Positions 29,483 to 40,088 of a stretch of DNA of 64,000 bases are shown one piece after another (position 1 is the first letter of the stretch; the number at the start of each line of letters is the position of its first letter). A program made the translations under genes and the position numbers. The notes beneath the pieces are model-generated. The model made no database searches and was not told where the DNA came from. It saw only the letters and a list, made by a program, of their open reading frames with translations. The stretch covers positions 1,550,001-1,614,000 of the forward strand of contig OZ037852.1 of the NCBI GenBank assembly GCA_964035575.1. Reading direction: 5' to 3'. The stretch comes from Rhynchopus sp. YZ270_cl-10. Taxonomy: Eukaryota; Euglenozoa; Diplonemea; Diplonemida; Diplonemidae.

Positions 29483-30210
29483 ATGTGGAGTGGTGTCTCA
29501 GCTGGCGTGGTGCTGGCAGTGTTTGCGGGTGTGGTGGCTGCCAACGTGGGGGACTGTGCGCTGGGGAACGACTCGCTCCCACTGCATGGTGTGCTTGTCT
29601 CTGACGATAACTCGCCGCCTGCCTGCTTTGGTGGAGGTGTTCTCGAGTCAGACCAGCGGTGCAGCTACCAGCTGTACAGCAACTCTACGTGCACAAAGGT
29701 ATGATGACCACATGGGGTTTTATTTGTAGGACTGCATGGTTGGGGTCTACTCCGGTACAGCCGTTCATTGTACCAAGGTACACTGCCACGAGCGGGCTGT
29801 TGTATTTCATGACAACTTTGTTTTTTTATGTATCTGCGTTGAACGTCGTACTTCTATTCTTTGGCTTTGATACCGTAAACTATACTAAGGAGCGATAAAC
29901 GTCCCTTAATTTTGGGCCTTCGGTTTTATTACTTAATTTATCATTTTTATAGAACATAATCGTGTCTTAAGACTTTCGGGTTGCGGTATATGAAACTAAT
30001 TGTATGTCTAAACAGAACTTCGACTGTGTCGACGGTGTCCTAGAAACCTCGCTGTGGAACTGCACTGCGACCACGGACGACGACGACGAGGTCCCGTACG
30101 GTGGTATCGGTGTGCTGCTTGTCATCGTCCCCTGTCTGTGTGTGTCTGGAGCACTCCTGCTCGACAGAGTCAGAGAACGGAAGAGGGTAGCTGAGCTCGA
30201 CGAAGCCTAG
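29483..30210 (+). CDS. Small type I membrane protein with Cys-rich ectodomain
   Basis: Exons are 29483-29698 and 30016-30210, phase 0, giving 136 aa; neither exon alone gives the whole layout. The N-terminus is a signal peptide (GVSAGVVLAVFAGVVAANV). The ectodomain has six Cys (DCAL, ACFG, RCSY, TCTK, DCVD, NCTA) and N-glycosylation sites (NDS, NST, NCT), then an acidic DDDDE stretch, a membrane helix (IGVLLVIVPCLCVSGALLL), and a short basic tail (DRVRERKRVAELDEA). Donor GTATGATG, acceptor TCTAAACAG. The 317-nt intron contains a complete A-family stem-loop repeat. No homologue recognised; it could be a small surface receptor or adaptor. Confidence 0.72.
29729..29828 (+). repeat. A-family stem-loop repeat, copy 2, inside an intron
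   Basis: GGACTGCATGGTTGGGGTC, then GTACCAAGGTACACTGCCACG, then AGCGGGCTGTTGTATTTC and a T-run. The hairpin GCC-ACGAGCG-GGC lies in it. Close to the copy at 20270, but wholly inside the intron of the gene at 29483. Confidence 0.82.
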
Positions 30211-30483
30211 CCACGTTTAAAAGAAATCCCATTTTTTTTTTTATTTTGAACCAAAAAAGCGACTAGAAAAGGTTGTTCTAAAGAATGTTTCCTTCAAAAA
30301 AAAATTTTTATATGATTGTGTGTTCTAAGTATCCTAGCTGAGATTGTTATTGCGTTTGGCAAATGTTTTGTGGGTGGGTGTTTTATGCTGCAAAAATTGA
30401 AAAAGAAACTTTTCAGTTTTTTTTTCTTCTCTATTTGTGGTCACATACGTTTCTGTTTGTTTCGTTCCGTTAGTTTTATTTTT

Positions 30484-30542
30484 CAGTGCCTGCGTCCGCC
30501 TATGCACAATGAAGCGTTTGCACTTTCAACTTCTCTTTCCTT
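30484..30542 (+). repeat. B'-family repeat, copy 3
   Basis: CAGTGCCTGCGTCCGCCTATG, then GCGTTTGCACTTTCAACTTC and TCTTTCC; parallels 58121-58202. A C-family copy begins 17 nt later. Confidence 0.65.
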
Positions 30543-30558
30543 TCGTATGTGTTGTCCA

Positions 30559-30600
30559 CTGACTAGGCACAGAGCGGCTTAGGTTTATCATAAACTGTTC
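30559..30600 (+). repeat. C-family stem-loop, copy 3
   Basis: CTGACTAGGCACAGAGCGG, then CTTAGGTTTATCATAAACTG. The stem CTAGGC/GCTTAG is kept with a G-T pair. Confidence 0.7.
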
Positions 30601-30946
30601 TTTGTTTTTTTCCCCGTGTCTGGGAGGTGTGTACATCTTTTCAAACTTCACTTTTTGTCGTTTTCAGCATACTAGCAGACTGTCGTCGAAGTGTGTGTGT
30701 TGTCGTGAAGAATAAGTGAAGAATGTTAGACACAAAAAGTTGGGTCGCGTTAACTTAATAAGTCGGGGCTTTTAGGGTTTTAGCCAACTTCTCTGTTCCC
30801 GTCCATTTTTTTTTTTTTATATTGTGCCTGCCTGCAGTTTTCCTGTCAGCAAGGGTACATTTTTTGCACCCTCTTTGCATTTGTGTTTCGTTAAGAAAAA
30901 AAATGTATATGAAATAACTGTTCGCAACTCCCAAAAACGCAACAAA

Positions 30947-31010
30947 CACTCCGGGGTTCGATAACCCAGCGGACGTGTGCCTTTTGTGCACTTCCCTCCA
31001 AGGTGCATCA
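30947..31010 (+). repeat. GGGTTCGATAACCC palindrome element, copy 1
   Basis: CACTCCGGGGTTCGATAACC, then CAGCGGACGTGTGCC. GGGTT and AACCC pair around CGAT, with an outer stem CTCCG/CGGA(c). It resembles a tRNA T-arm/B-box but is not followed by a tRNA acceptor end. The same palindrome is at 58121. Confidence 0.65.
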
Positions 31011-31606
31011 TGCAGATGGTGCCCTCGGTGCGGGGCGGTACACATATCGGCAGATTACTACAGTGTGTCGGGGATTGGGATGATATCGGTGTATTGTGTC
31101 TCCCTATTCACGTGAGATGCTTGAATTCAGAGATGTGCGAGACATTTTTCAATGATTTTTTCTTTTCTTTTTTCGGATTTGAAGAATGGAACCGTAGGTC
31201 CATTTTTCTGTATCAATTGTTCCTTTTGCGTGATACCAACATTTCTCTCTTTTTCTCTTCCTTTTGTTTCACAAAAAGACCTAAGTATGTGTAGCCCCTC
31301 CTTCCCCTCTCCCTCACCCCCCATTTGTCCACCTTTCGTTTCATTGTGCACGTCAGGAAGCATGCTCTTATAGCATGCAATGCTAACATGATGACATAAT
31401 GACGCTCACCTGAGAGTCTGCACCACCTCCTTTGTACCACCTAAACAACACACTCAGGAAGAAAAAAAGGGCCCAAAAAAAATGGGGCAAACGTGCTGCA
31501 GAGATGCTTTGCAGGTCTGGGTTGTTTTGTCGTGAATTGCGGTTCATGAGTCTGTCTGGACGCGAATAGGACAAGCCTTTCTCGTCGGTTGCCTTTTGTT
31601 TTTTGC

Positions 31607-34600
31607 ATGACACGCATGCGCAAGGTGCTGGCAGTGACAGATGCCTTCTCAAGGCGTGATGTGGGGCCTGACGAAGAGTCTCCACGACGGGCAACGAATT
31701 GGAATTTGGTGGCACGCAACTTTGCAGTGTCGTTGGTGCAGCGGCTAGAGCTGGCGTTGTCGGATATGCAGGTTGTATGTGTAGGGGATTATTCGCCGTT
31801 TGGCTTTGTGCTGCTGATGAGTGACTTTATTTCAAGAATACCTGGCGCAGTCTCGTCGCGAGAGACCTGCAGCTCCCCACGCCGTGCGTACGGTGTTCTG
31901 GAATGCACCGCAGGCCTGTCAAGCGAGGCGCGCCACGCAATCTGCAAAAAGGCGTCCAACGATGCCTTCCTCAGCTCCTCCGACGGCGCGGTGCTGCACG
32001 AGCAGATCAAACGCTGGGAAACCTACATGCGCCACCGATGGGACAAAATCCTAGAAGGAGACGACGACAGCACTGTCGACCCCTTCGCTTCCGAAGCAGA
32101 GCTTGAGTTCTCTCTATGGCACCTCTTCAAGGCGATAGACCACAACGGGTCGAGGCGGGTCAACTGGGAGACCTTCTTGGCATATCTCTTTGACTCTGTG
32201 CTGAAGGGGCGTGCCGGGACGTCGTCGCAGGAGGACATACGGACCTACACCTTGGTGGACCGTGAGGTGTCGCCTCTGCTGCAGCGGGTGCGTTGCATGG
32301 CGTTGGACGCAAAGAACGGCACGGTGCTTGTGCACAGCAAAGAGAAGGAGGGGCACGTCCTGCGGCTGATGGAGGACCGCTGTCTGGCAACGTTGCGGGA
32401 GAAGGAGTATCGTGTTCCGGTGGAGCACGGTGCGTTGATATCGTATGAGTTGATCCCTTCGATGGACTGTGTTGCGGTGTCGACGGCGGATGCGTTTGTG
32501 CGCATAATTGAGTTGAAGACACACCACGTACGTCTGCGGCGCAAGGCCACCGTCAGTGTGACCAAGCTACGTTGGAACGAACGCCACAAACGTCTCTACT
32601 GCGGCATGCGCACCGGGGAGCTGCAGATCTGGTCCCTCTTCGTGGAGCGGAGCTTCGACTATGAAAAGCGCCACATCCCCGAGCCCACCATAGTGCGTGC
32701 TGCAGAGGTGCACTCAGACGCAATCACGGACCTCCTCTTCCTGCCCTTCGACGGACACCTGGTGACAGCAAGCCTCGACTCTCGCATCAAATGCCTGCAC
32801 AGCACCTCTCTGAAGCAGGTCCGTGTCTTGCTCGGGCACCGCAAAGGGGTCAAGCATCTGGCATACAGCCAGCAGCACAACCTCCTGATCTCTGCAGGGC
32901 ATGAGTACAACCCGCTCTGCTGGGTCACGAATGTGCCTACATCGAAACACTTCCAGCTACGTGATGGGAACAAGCCGCATGCAAGCAGCATCTCAGGCAT
33001 CATGGTGGTCCCCCTCACACCGCAGTGTGTCTCGCTGGACCTGAGCGGCATGGTCAAGATATGGGACATCCGCACCATGCAGTGTGTGCAGTCGCTGCAG
33101 TGCGAGCCTAACTGCTCCAAGGAGGAGATGCGTCTGCTGCACTTCCACGCCTTTGTCTTCCACTCTGAACAGCGCAGGATCGTCATCGCAGCAAACCGCA
33201 CCACCTACGTCCTGAAGTACAACGTGCAAGGACGCAGCACCAACCCCACCACTGCAATGGACTACGGCATCTGCGACACGCACTTCTGCGAGAAGCAGTT
33301 CTTTGTGTTCACCTGCTCTCGACGTGACCTGCGAGCATGGGATCTGCGGACGGGGATGGCAGTACTGAGTTCGGACCATGTTGTGAAGGACGACATCACT
33401 TGCATCGAGGCTGATGAGGAGGGCCGCAAGGGCTACGTGGGATGCTTTGATGGGAGCATCTGTGTGGTGAGCATGTCCACCGGCATTGTGAGTGCCACAG
33501 CGACGCTTCCTTGTGCGTGCGAGATCTCCTACCTCGCTGCGATCCCCGACACACCGTACATCGTCTGCTGTGCGCAGGACGGCACGCTCGCTGTTGTGTC
33601 CGACGTCGACAGCAACCTTGACGTAAACAAATTCGTTGTTGCCAGCAGCGGCAAACGCTCGACCCGACTCGACGTCAAGGTGATCGTCCTCTACCAGGAG
33701 TACAACGTTCTGCTGCTCGGCTGCGGCGAGAACACGGTCAGCGTCTTCAAACTCAGCCCGATCGTCATGAGCGGACAGCCACCACAGTGGGTAAAGGAGG
33801 GCGAATGCACGGGGTCTCCTTCCACATCTGAGGTGACCTGCCTCACCCCACTACACGGGTACCCTTGCTTTGCGGCTGCAGATAGCAGCGGTGGGGTACA
33901 CATCTACACCTTAAAGGGCGACCACGTCAAACAGCCGTACACGATGGCCAGCCGCTGGGTGAACAACATGCCTGAGGGGTGCGGCTACACGCCTACCGTC
34001 GTGCAGCTCGGCTTCGTGCACGACTTCAACTTCCTCTACACCGCAGACGAGATGGGCATCGTCAACATCTACAACGTACACGACGGCCTCCGCTTTGGCC
34101 TCAACAACATGAGCCCCGAAGCAGAAAAGCCAGTTGTCAGCCCATTCCACCAATGGCTGAAGGCAGACAGACGCCAGGCCGCACCCGCCTCCGTTTTCAT
34201 CCACTCCTGGCATGCGCATGACGATGGTATTACGTCACTCCGAATTATCGAAAAGAAAAACACAATCATGACGTCTGGTGGCGACTGTTTGGTCACTTTC
34301 TGGACGCTTTGGGGAGTCAAGGTAGGGAACCTCTCGAAGAGCAAGCCGTCGGGGTATTTCTCTCTGAAATCCTGCGAGGAGGGATGTGACGTACCGTGGC
34401 CGCACAACCCTCTTGCGAGGAAGACCTCCTCCATGGAGAAGCTGGCCGGGGTGGCATGGGCGTTTCGCAAGCAAACCGAGATGACTACTGTCAAACACAT
34501 TCTTTGCTCCTCTGACTTATGGTCCACAGAGGAAAACGACGCATCTGGACAACAAACCGAAGCAGAAGTGTTACAAAGCATCAACAACCTTCCTGACGCA

Positions 34601-35413
34601 GAAGATCAACCCTGCGCGACCCTACAAACCAGCGTAGTGGATGAAAGCGAAAAGGCATACGACTTTGCAAAGCTGCGCCGCTACTTCATGGTGTTCTTCA
34701 AAACAAAAAAGCAGATTATGACATGGATGCGCGACCCAGACTGCTCCGAAGGGGACATCGAAACCCCCGAACCCAGCCCAACGAAGGACGACCACCGTCA
34801 CCACTTCACCTCTTACCTTATAGCACGCTCCCCGCCTACTGCAGCGCAGGTTGCTGAAGGGTGTCTCAAGAATCGTGATGCAGGAATCACCCTTCCTCCT
34901 GTCATTCAACCACGTGAAGCGACGCCTAGTGTTCCAGAGGCAGTTCTTTCTGCTAATACGCGCTATGAGACGGGGGCGACAACAAGGGATTTGTTGAATA
35001 GAAGTTTGGTGGATTGGAACAGTTTCATGGACTCTTCGCACAAGAGTGCTGTGGTGTTGCAGAAGAGCACCCATAAGGTTGTTCCGCAGAGGGCAAAGTC
35101 GACGCGTGTGGCGAATCTGTCGGGGAGTATCTCTGCAGTGGGTTTGCGGCCGTTTCGTGCAGTGCCAGGGATGTTTGTGCGTAAAGGGGCCGCCCCCGAG
35201 GCGACAACACATCGTGGTCATACTGTTGCGCAAACCAAGCTGCGACCCCTCAAGCAGACAAAGCGTGTGCCACACCAGAAGACGTTTGCACCAAGTAATG
35301 CATACTTCGAAGCAACGTCAGATATGGAGTGGAACACCTCAGGGGATTGTATTGCAACGCGGAAGCTATGGGGGAATGGTGCACCAAGGCCGAAGAGTTG
35401 GCTTGTGACATAG
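31607..35413 (+). CDS. EF-hand and WD40-repeat protein, WDR49/WDR64-like (1268 aa)
   Basis: Start set at MTRMRKVLAVTDAF, since the frame upstream lacks an ATG. An EF-hand-like segment near residues 170-200 (LFKAIDHNGSRRVNWETFLAY) precedes a long WD40 array (about 215-960) with blades such as HSDAITDLLFLPFDGHLVTA, VLLGHRKGVKHLAYS and HDDGITSLRIIEKKNTIMTS. The order EF-hand then many WD repeats is that of WDR49/WDR64/EFCAB8, proteins tied to motile cilia in animals and protists. Residues about 960-1268 are less ordered and basic (QRAKSTRVANLSGS). Single exon of 3.8 kb, followed by a (GA)n tract. Confidence 0.82.
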   Translation: MTRMRKVLAVTDAFSRRDVGPDEESPRRATNWNLVARNFAVSLVQRLELALSDMQVVCVGDYSPFGFVLLMSDFISRIPGAVSSRETCSSPRRAYGVLECTAGLSSEARHAICKKASNDAFLSSSDGAVLHEQIKRWETYMRHRWDKILEGDDDSTVDPFASEAELEFSLWHLFKAIDHNGSRRVNWETFLAYLFDSVLKGRAGTSSQEDIRTYTLVDREVSPLLQRVRCMALDAKNGTVLVHSKEKEGHVLRLMEDRCLATLREKEYRVPVEHGALISYELIPSMDCVAVSTADAFVRIIELKTHHVRLRRKATVSVTKLRWNERHKRLYCGMRTGELQIWSLFVERSFDYEKRHIPEPTIVRAAEVHSDAITDLLFLPFDGHLVTASLDSRIKCLHSTSLKQVRVLLGHRKGVKHLAYSQQHNLLISAGHEYNPLCWVTNVPTSKHFQLRDGNKPHASSISGIMVVPLTPQCVSLDLSGMVKIWDIRTMQCVQSLQCEPNCSKEEMRLLHFHAFVFHSEQRRIVIAANRTTYVLKYNVQGRSTNPTTAMDYGICDTHFCEKQFFVFTCSRRDLRAWDLRTGMAVLSSDHVVKDDITCIEADEEGRKGYVGCFDGSICVVSMSTGIVSATATLPCACEISYLAAIPDTPYIVCCAQDGTLAVVSDVDSNLDVNKFVVASSGKRSTRLDVKVIVLYQEYNVLLLGCGENTVSVFKLSPIVMSGQPPQWVKEGECTGSPSTSEVTCLTPLHGYPCFAAADSSGGVHIYTLKGDHVKQPYTMASRWVNNMPEGCGYTPTVVQLGFVHDFNFLYTADEMGIVNIYNVHDGLRFGLNNMSPEAEKPVVSPFHQWLKADRRQAAPASVFIHSWHAHDDGITSLRIIEKKNTIMTSGGDCLVTFWTLWGVKVGNLSKSKPSGYFSLKSCEEGCDVPWPHNPLARKTSSMEKLAGVAWAFRKQTEMTTVKHILCSSDLWSTEENDASGQQTEAEVLQSINNLPDAEDQPCATLQTSVVDESEKAYDFAKLRRYFMVFFKTKKQIMTWMRDPDCSEGDIETPEPSPTKDDHRHHFTSYLIARSPPTAAQVAEGCLKNRDAGITLPPVIQPREATPSVPEAVLSANTRYETGATTRDLLNRSLVDWNSFMDSSHKSAVVLQKSTHKVVPQRAKSTRVANLSGSISAVGLRPFRAVPGMFVRKGAAPEATTHRGHTVAQTKLRPLKQTKRVPHQKTFAPSNAYFEATSDMEWNTSGDCIATRKLWGNGAPRPKSWLVT

Positions 35414-35415
35414 GG

Positions 35416-35451
<36 letters not shown>

Positions 35452-35732
35452 TAGAGGCTTTACAGCTTGTGGAGTGTTTTGGGGGTGAAAATTTGCGGGG
35501 GAAATAAAAAGGGAGAGGGGAGAGGGTGGTGTGGGTTACTTCCGTATCACGCATGCATTCTCTCGCCGTTCTGTCTGGGTTGTCGCCTTTTTTTGTCGGA
35601 AATAATGTGACATCGGACCCCCCCGTTTTGATTTTCTAAAACTATGGACTTCTATTTTCTCACTGGATTGGTTCTACTCCTATTTCCCACCTCCCACCCT
35701 CCTTGCAGCCTCTACAAACGGTATCAAGCACT
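35414..35732. other. Gap with (GA)n microsatellite and GCDH leader
   Basis: (GA)n at about 35420-35448, then T-rich and C-rich leader ending CCTCCTTGCAG at 35708, a strong candidate acceptor 24 nt before the ATG. Confidence 0.6.
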
Positions 35733-36953
35733 ATGAAGACCGCCGCACGCACGCTCTCGAGGCAGGCTGCCCGCAAGGGAGGCTACGCGCCGTATGACCT
35801 GCACGACACACTGCGCATCGGCGAGATGCTGACGGACGAGGAGAAGATGGTGCAGGAGTCGGCACGCGCCTTCTGCGACCAGACACTGCGCCCTGTTGTG
35901 CAGGACTGGTGGCGCAACGAGAAGTTCGACAGAGACCTTGTGTTCGGTGGGCTGGGAGAGACCGGTCTGATGGGCCCCACCATCCAGGGATACGGATGTG
36001 CAGGCACCTCGAGCGTGGCGGCTGGTCTCATCTCCCGCGAGATCGAGTCTGTGGACTCGAGCTTCCGTTCTGCGTGGTCCGTGCAGTCGTCCCTGGTGAT
36101 GCACCCCATCTACACCTACGGTAACGAGGCGCAGCGTGAAAAGTACCTCCCCAAGCTTGCCTCTGGTGAGCACGTTGGCTGCTTCGGACTGACCGAGCCC
36201 AACTCCGGGTCCGACCCAGGCTCCATGACGACAAAGGCGACGGAGGACGGCGATGCTTACATCCTCAACGGTACCAAGATGTGGATCACCTCTGCGCCCA
36301 TCGCAGACGTCATGGTCGTGTGGGCCAAGCTTGAGGGAAAGATCCGTGGGTTCGTCCTTGAGCGTGGCATGAAGGGTCTCACGACACCACAGATTGAGGG
36401 CAAAATGAGCCTGCGTGCGTCCCCCACCGGAATGATCGTTATGGACAACGTCCCGGTCCCGAAGGAGAACCTTCTGCCCAACGCGTCTGGTCTGTCTGGA
36501 CCGTTCGGGTGCCTGAGCAGTGCGCGGTACGGAATTGCCTGGGGTGCGCTTGGTGCGGCGGAGTCGTGCTTCCTGCGTGCGCGTGAGTACACCATGGACA
36601 GAAAGCAGTTTGGCAGACCTCTGGCCGCGAACCAGCTTATCCAGAACAAGCTTGCAGACATGAACACCGAGATCACTGTGGGGCTTGCTGCGTGCCTGCA
36701 GGCAGGGCGCATGAAGGATGACGGCAAGCTCTCAGTTGAGGCCATCTCGATGATGAAGCGCTACTCCACCGGCAAGGCACTCAGGATCGCACGCGAGGCA
36801 CGTGACATGCTTGGAGGCAACGGGATCGTCGATGAGTACGACGTCATCCGTCACGCACTGAACCTCGAGTCCGTCATCACATACGAGGGCACCTACGATG
36901 TCCACGCTCTCATCCTCGGCCGTGCCATCACCGACATCCAGTCCTTCAAGTAA
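35733..36953 (+). CDS. GCDH: Glutaryl-CoA dehydrogenase, mitochondrial
   Basis: 406 aa, single exon. The N-terminus [17 protein letters not shown] is a basic, Arg-rich presequence for mitochondria. The acyl-CoA dehydrogenase fold is complete: [16 protein letters not shown] (with the Arg that binds the glutaryl carboxylate), [17 protein letters not shown] (FAD/substrate loop), [65 protein letters not shown] and [21 protein letters not shown] with the catalytic base Glu385. These are GCDH-specific rather than general ACAD features. It converts glutaryl-CoA to crotonyl-CoA and CO2 in Lys/Trp breakdown, passing electrons to ETF. Implies an aerobic, respiring mitochondrion. Codon use is more GC-biased than the neighbours, as in highly expressed genes. 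Confidence 0.96.
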   Translation: MKTAARTLSRQAARKGGYAPYDLHDTLRIGEMLTDEEKMVQESARAFCDQTLRPVVQDWWRNEKFDRDLVFGGLGETGLMGPTIQGYGCAGTSSVAAGLISREIESVDSSFRSAWSVQSSLVMHPIYTYGNEAQREKYLPKLASGEHVGCFGLTEPNSGSDPGSMTTKATEDGDAYILNGTKMWITSAPIADVMVVWAKLEGKIRGFVLERGMKGLTTPQIEGKMSLRASPTGMIVMDNVPVPKENLLPNASGLSGPFGCLSSARYGIAWGALGAAESCFLRAREYTMDRKQFGRPLAANQLIQNKLADMNTEITVGLAACLQAGRMKDDGKLSVEAISMMKRYSTGKALRIAREARDMLGGNGIVDEYDVIRHALNLESVITYEGTYDVHALILGRAITDIQSFK

Positions 36954-37248
36954 GACTACGATCGATGCAAGTGACATCTCAAAAAAAAAGAGTATAATTT
37001 TTGCAATAAATTAAGACGACTTTGTGTTTCTTATTTTGAATTAATTTGATAACAAAACCCCCCCAAAAAAAAGGTTGCAAAATATTTAAAAAAAAAAAAC
37101 TGTTGAGATGATATAAAATTTTCCTCCTCCTCTCCTCCCCCTTCTCCTCCCAGAGTTTATTTTCCCCCTCAAATCTGCTGGCTATGCACATTCATCTTTT
37201 TCAATTTTATTTGGTTGTCTTGTCTGCACATTTGCAGCTTGCTCTTTA

Positions 37249-37290
37249 GATGACTAAGCCCAGGAGGGGCTTAATTTCATCTATCAGGGT
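37249..37290 (+). repeat. C-family stem-loop, copy 4
   Basis: GATGACTAAGCCCAGGAGGG, then GCTTAATTTCATC. Outer GATGA pairs with TTCATC, and TAAGC with GCTTA. Ends just before the TIR element at 37297. Confidence 0.75.
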
Positions 37291-37296
37291 TTTTAT

Positions 37297-38225
37297 ATAT
37301 CACTCATTCTCCGAAATTGCGTATCATTTTTCAGATTTTTCACTCACTCGACCCAGATGCATATTTTTTATCGTCCGACCCCGGAATTGAACGTTTCGAA
37401 ACCGCGCTTTCAAAAAAAATAAAAATCTCAAAAAAATAAAAAAAATCTTTTTTCTGAAATCACCGCGAGAGTTTTTACCTCCCACTCTCAGCAACAGGTG
37501 AGAAAAGGACAGATGCATATTTTTTTCTGAAAATACGCGGAATGGTGTTTCCGGACTCCAAACTTTTCAAAGAAAAAAAAAATCGAGCATTTTAGTCAAA
37601 AAACTATTAAATTAAATTGGCTCCATTGTATAATACCCATATATAGGGCAATTCGGGTGCAATTTGGGTGTAAAAATGGGGTTGGCTCCACCGAAACCTG
37701 GCTGACATATAGTATTTTTCCGGCGGAAAAAAATCGTCAGAATTGAGAGAATTGTTGAAAATAGTTCCAAAGAAAAAAAAATCGGCAACTTTTGATAAAA
37801 ACGTTTTTAGTGGAATAAGTCACCGAAGACCACCCAAAAAGGGGTTTCTAACCTGATCTCTTAGGAAAGTATAGGGGATACCTGAAAACGCCCCCCTCTC
37901 CCAAAATCCTTTGCGACATGAAGAGAGGCATAAAAAAAATCGTCCGACCCCGGAATTGAACGTTTTCACACCCGATCTTTCAAAATAAAAAAAAAATTTT
38001 TTTTTCTGGGGCGCGAGACATTAGTAGGATCCACCCGTCAACTCACACAGACGTTTAATGACCTCAGGGTGCAATATTTTTTTGCAAAAAGGCGCGGAAT
38101 GGCATTTCCGGAGCGATCTGAAAAAATTCCGGGGTCGGAGAATTTTTTTAGTGAAAAAATAGTCACTTTAAATTGGCTCCATGGTTGGTCACAAGTGATA
38201 CGCAGTTTCGGAGAATGAGTGATAT
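37297..38225. mobile_element. 929-bp TIR element (MITE-like)
   Basis: A 30-bp terminal inverted repeat with one mismatch: ATATCACTCATTCTCCGAAA at 37297 and its complement ending 38225. Inside, TCGTCCGACCCCGGAATTGA followed by ACGTTT occurs twice in direct orientation (near 37371 and 37940), and GGAATGG..TTTCCGGA motifs recur. There is no transposase ORF. The flanks GTTTTTAT and GTTTTATT are similar but do not give an exact duplication. Confidence 0.78.
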
Positions 38226-38552
38226 GTTTTATTGGTTGCCTTGTTTTTTTTTTTGCCTGCTTTTTTTTATTCCTCCCTTCTCCTGTCTCTCTCTTCTCTC
38301 TGTTCTTTCAACCCACTCTTTCTCCTCCTCAAAATATTATTTTGGGATGTCTGTTTTGAGCATGCATCTTTCAAAAAAAATCTCTTTTTTCTTTGTCCAG
38401 AAACTCTCTCCGGTGGAATTGGGAGAAACGGTGGGGGAGCCTTCAAAGGGGGGTGGAAGGGAGGGAGGGAGGGGGGGTTAGTCAAGCGTGCAAAAGAGAG
38501 GCCGAAGAAAAATGTGTGCATCCTCTTCCTACCACGCTTTTTTTCTTTTTTA

Positions 38553-38616
38553 CACGCGCCTGCATCCGCCTTGAGGGTGTCTGCGCGTTATCAAAATTCA
38601 CTTTTTTTTTTTTTTT
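38553..38616 (+). repeat. B'-family repeat, copy 4
   Basis: ACGCGCCTGCATCCGCCTTG, then AGGGTGTCTGCGCGTTATC, then AAAATTCACTTTTTT with a long T-run. Confidence 0.65.
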
Positions 38617-40088
38617 GCTTTTTGTTGCTACTGGCAGATGAGTCTCAAATATGTTTTTTTCTCTCGAAAAAAATGTATTATTTATTAGGTTGCAAGTATG
38701 TCGTGCAAGATTTTTTTTCAATGTTCTCATATTTCAGGGATCACTATTTATCTTAACCACTGTTTTCTCAGATGTGTCTACACAATTCTTTCAAAAGATT
38801 CATTTTCCCTTTTTTTTAACAGTGCGTACTCTCGTAGAGGTGTTCGCACATTCCACTTCACAAAATATTTTGGGTTGTTCGGAACAAATAAAAAGGGGAA
38901 AATGCTTGGGGGATATGGTGGGGATGACCTAGCCGAAAGTTGAAAAGCGAAAACTGTACAAAAAAAAAAAAAGAAAAAAAGTGAGGTGTCAGAAAATTCC
39001 ATTTTTTTTTTCTCCCCCCTGAAAAAAAGTGTTAATGATCTGGTAGAATGAACACCCCAAAAAAAAAAACTCTATGAATTCAAAGGAAGGGAGGTTATGG
39101 GTGTATTTGGTTTTTTTTCCGCAATCTCTGTCGTTGAGTACGTACAGGTGTAGTGGATACGTCCACATGTAATCATGAGGATCGAGCACGTCTTTTTTTT
39201 TCTTTTTTCTTTTGCATCTGTTTCCTCCCTTTCCCCATCCCAGTTTATTAGTCTTGACCAAAAAAACCTCTCTTTTTTCCCTGTTCTTTCAAACAATGGG
39301 GAAACAAGAGTTTCAAGAGCAAAATGAACACACCCTCCCACTCCCTCTCATGTGCAGGTCCTCATGTATGGATGAGTTCTTGGGCGATTGTCGATTGTAA
39401 CAAAGGAAAAGAAGGGTGACAAAAAAAAGAACAATGATTGCGCTCACGCTGAGTTTCATAAAAGTAAGTTGCTCCTCTCTGCTTGCAAGGTTCGAAAAAA
39501 AAAAGGAACGTAACACAAAAAAAATATACAAAATGAAATTCGCGAAGAGGGCAAAACAAAAAAAAAAAAACAAAACAAAACAAAACACAAAAAAAAAGCA
39601 AACTGAATTAGTAGCGATTTGCGCGAATATCGCAACCACAACGAAAAACAAAAGTATTTTTGTATCTCTCCTTTTTTCCCCCTCCATCACCTTCCCTTCC
39701 ATTCCCTTAGCTGAGTCACTTATCCTCACCCCACCCCCCTTTGCTCAAGGATACATCGTAATCTCAAAGTAACGCGCCCTTCTTCTCTTCACGTCTACAC
39801 CACCACTAATCAAGCATAATACAAAAAGCACTTTCCGAACAAATAAAACATTTTCAAACCCTTTGCTCAACCACGCCCTTCTCCTTCAGACAACCAACCG
39901 CCCCCTCATCCCCCCACTACACATATTAATTAGTCTCTCATTCTGCCTCGCAACAGCCACGATCAGATGAGAGACGTCGAACGCTAGCACCCTTTCCCTG
40001 TTGGGGGGGTTTCCCTCTTTGGTAGGGCTTTTGGTGCGTCTCAGGTAGAAGCATCTTTGCAGAGGAGTCGTACATCTCTTGGTAAGCC

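Larger units (their letters stand above)
30211..31606. other. Gap upstream of the WDR49-like gene
   Basis: Holds the B' copy (30484-30542), C copy (30559-30600) and a palindrome-bearing copy (30947-31010). Remaining sequence is T-rich. No coding exon is supported. Confidence 0.5.
36954..40088. other. 3.1-kb gap with TIR element and stem-loops
   Basis: Contains the C copy (37249-37290), the TIR element at 37297-38225, the B' copy (38553-38616) and AT-rich sequence with many A/T homopolymers to about 39700, then a C-rich leader. No coding exon is supported; open frames are Phe/Lys low-complexity. Confidence 0.55.
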
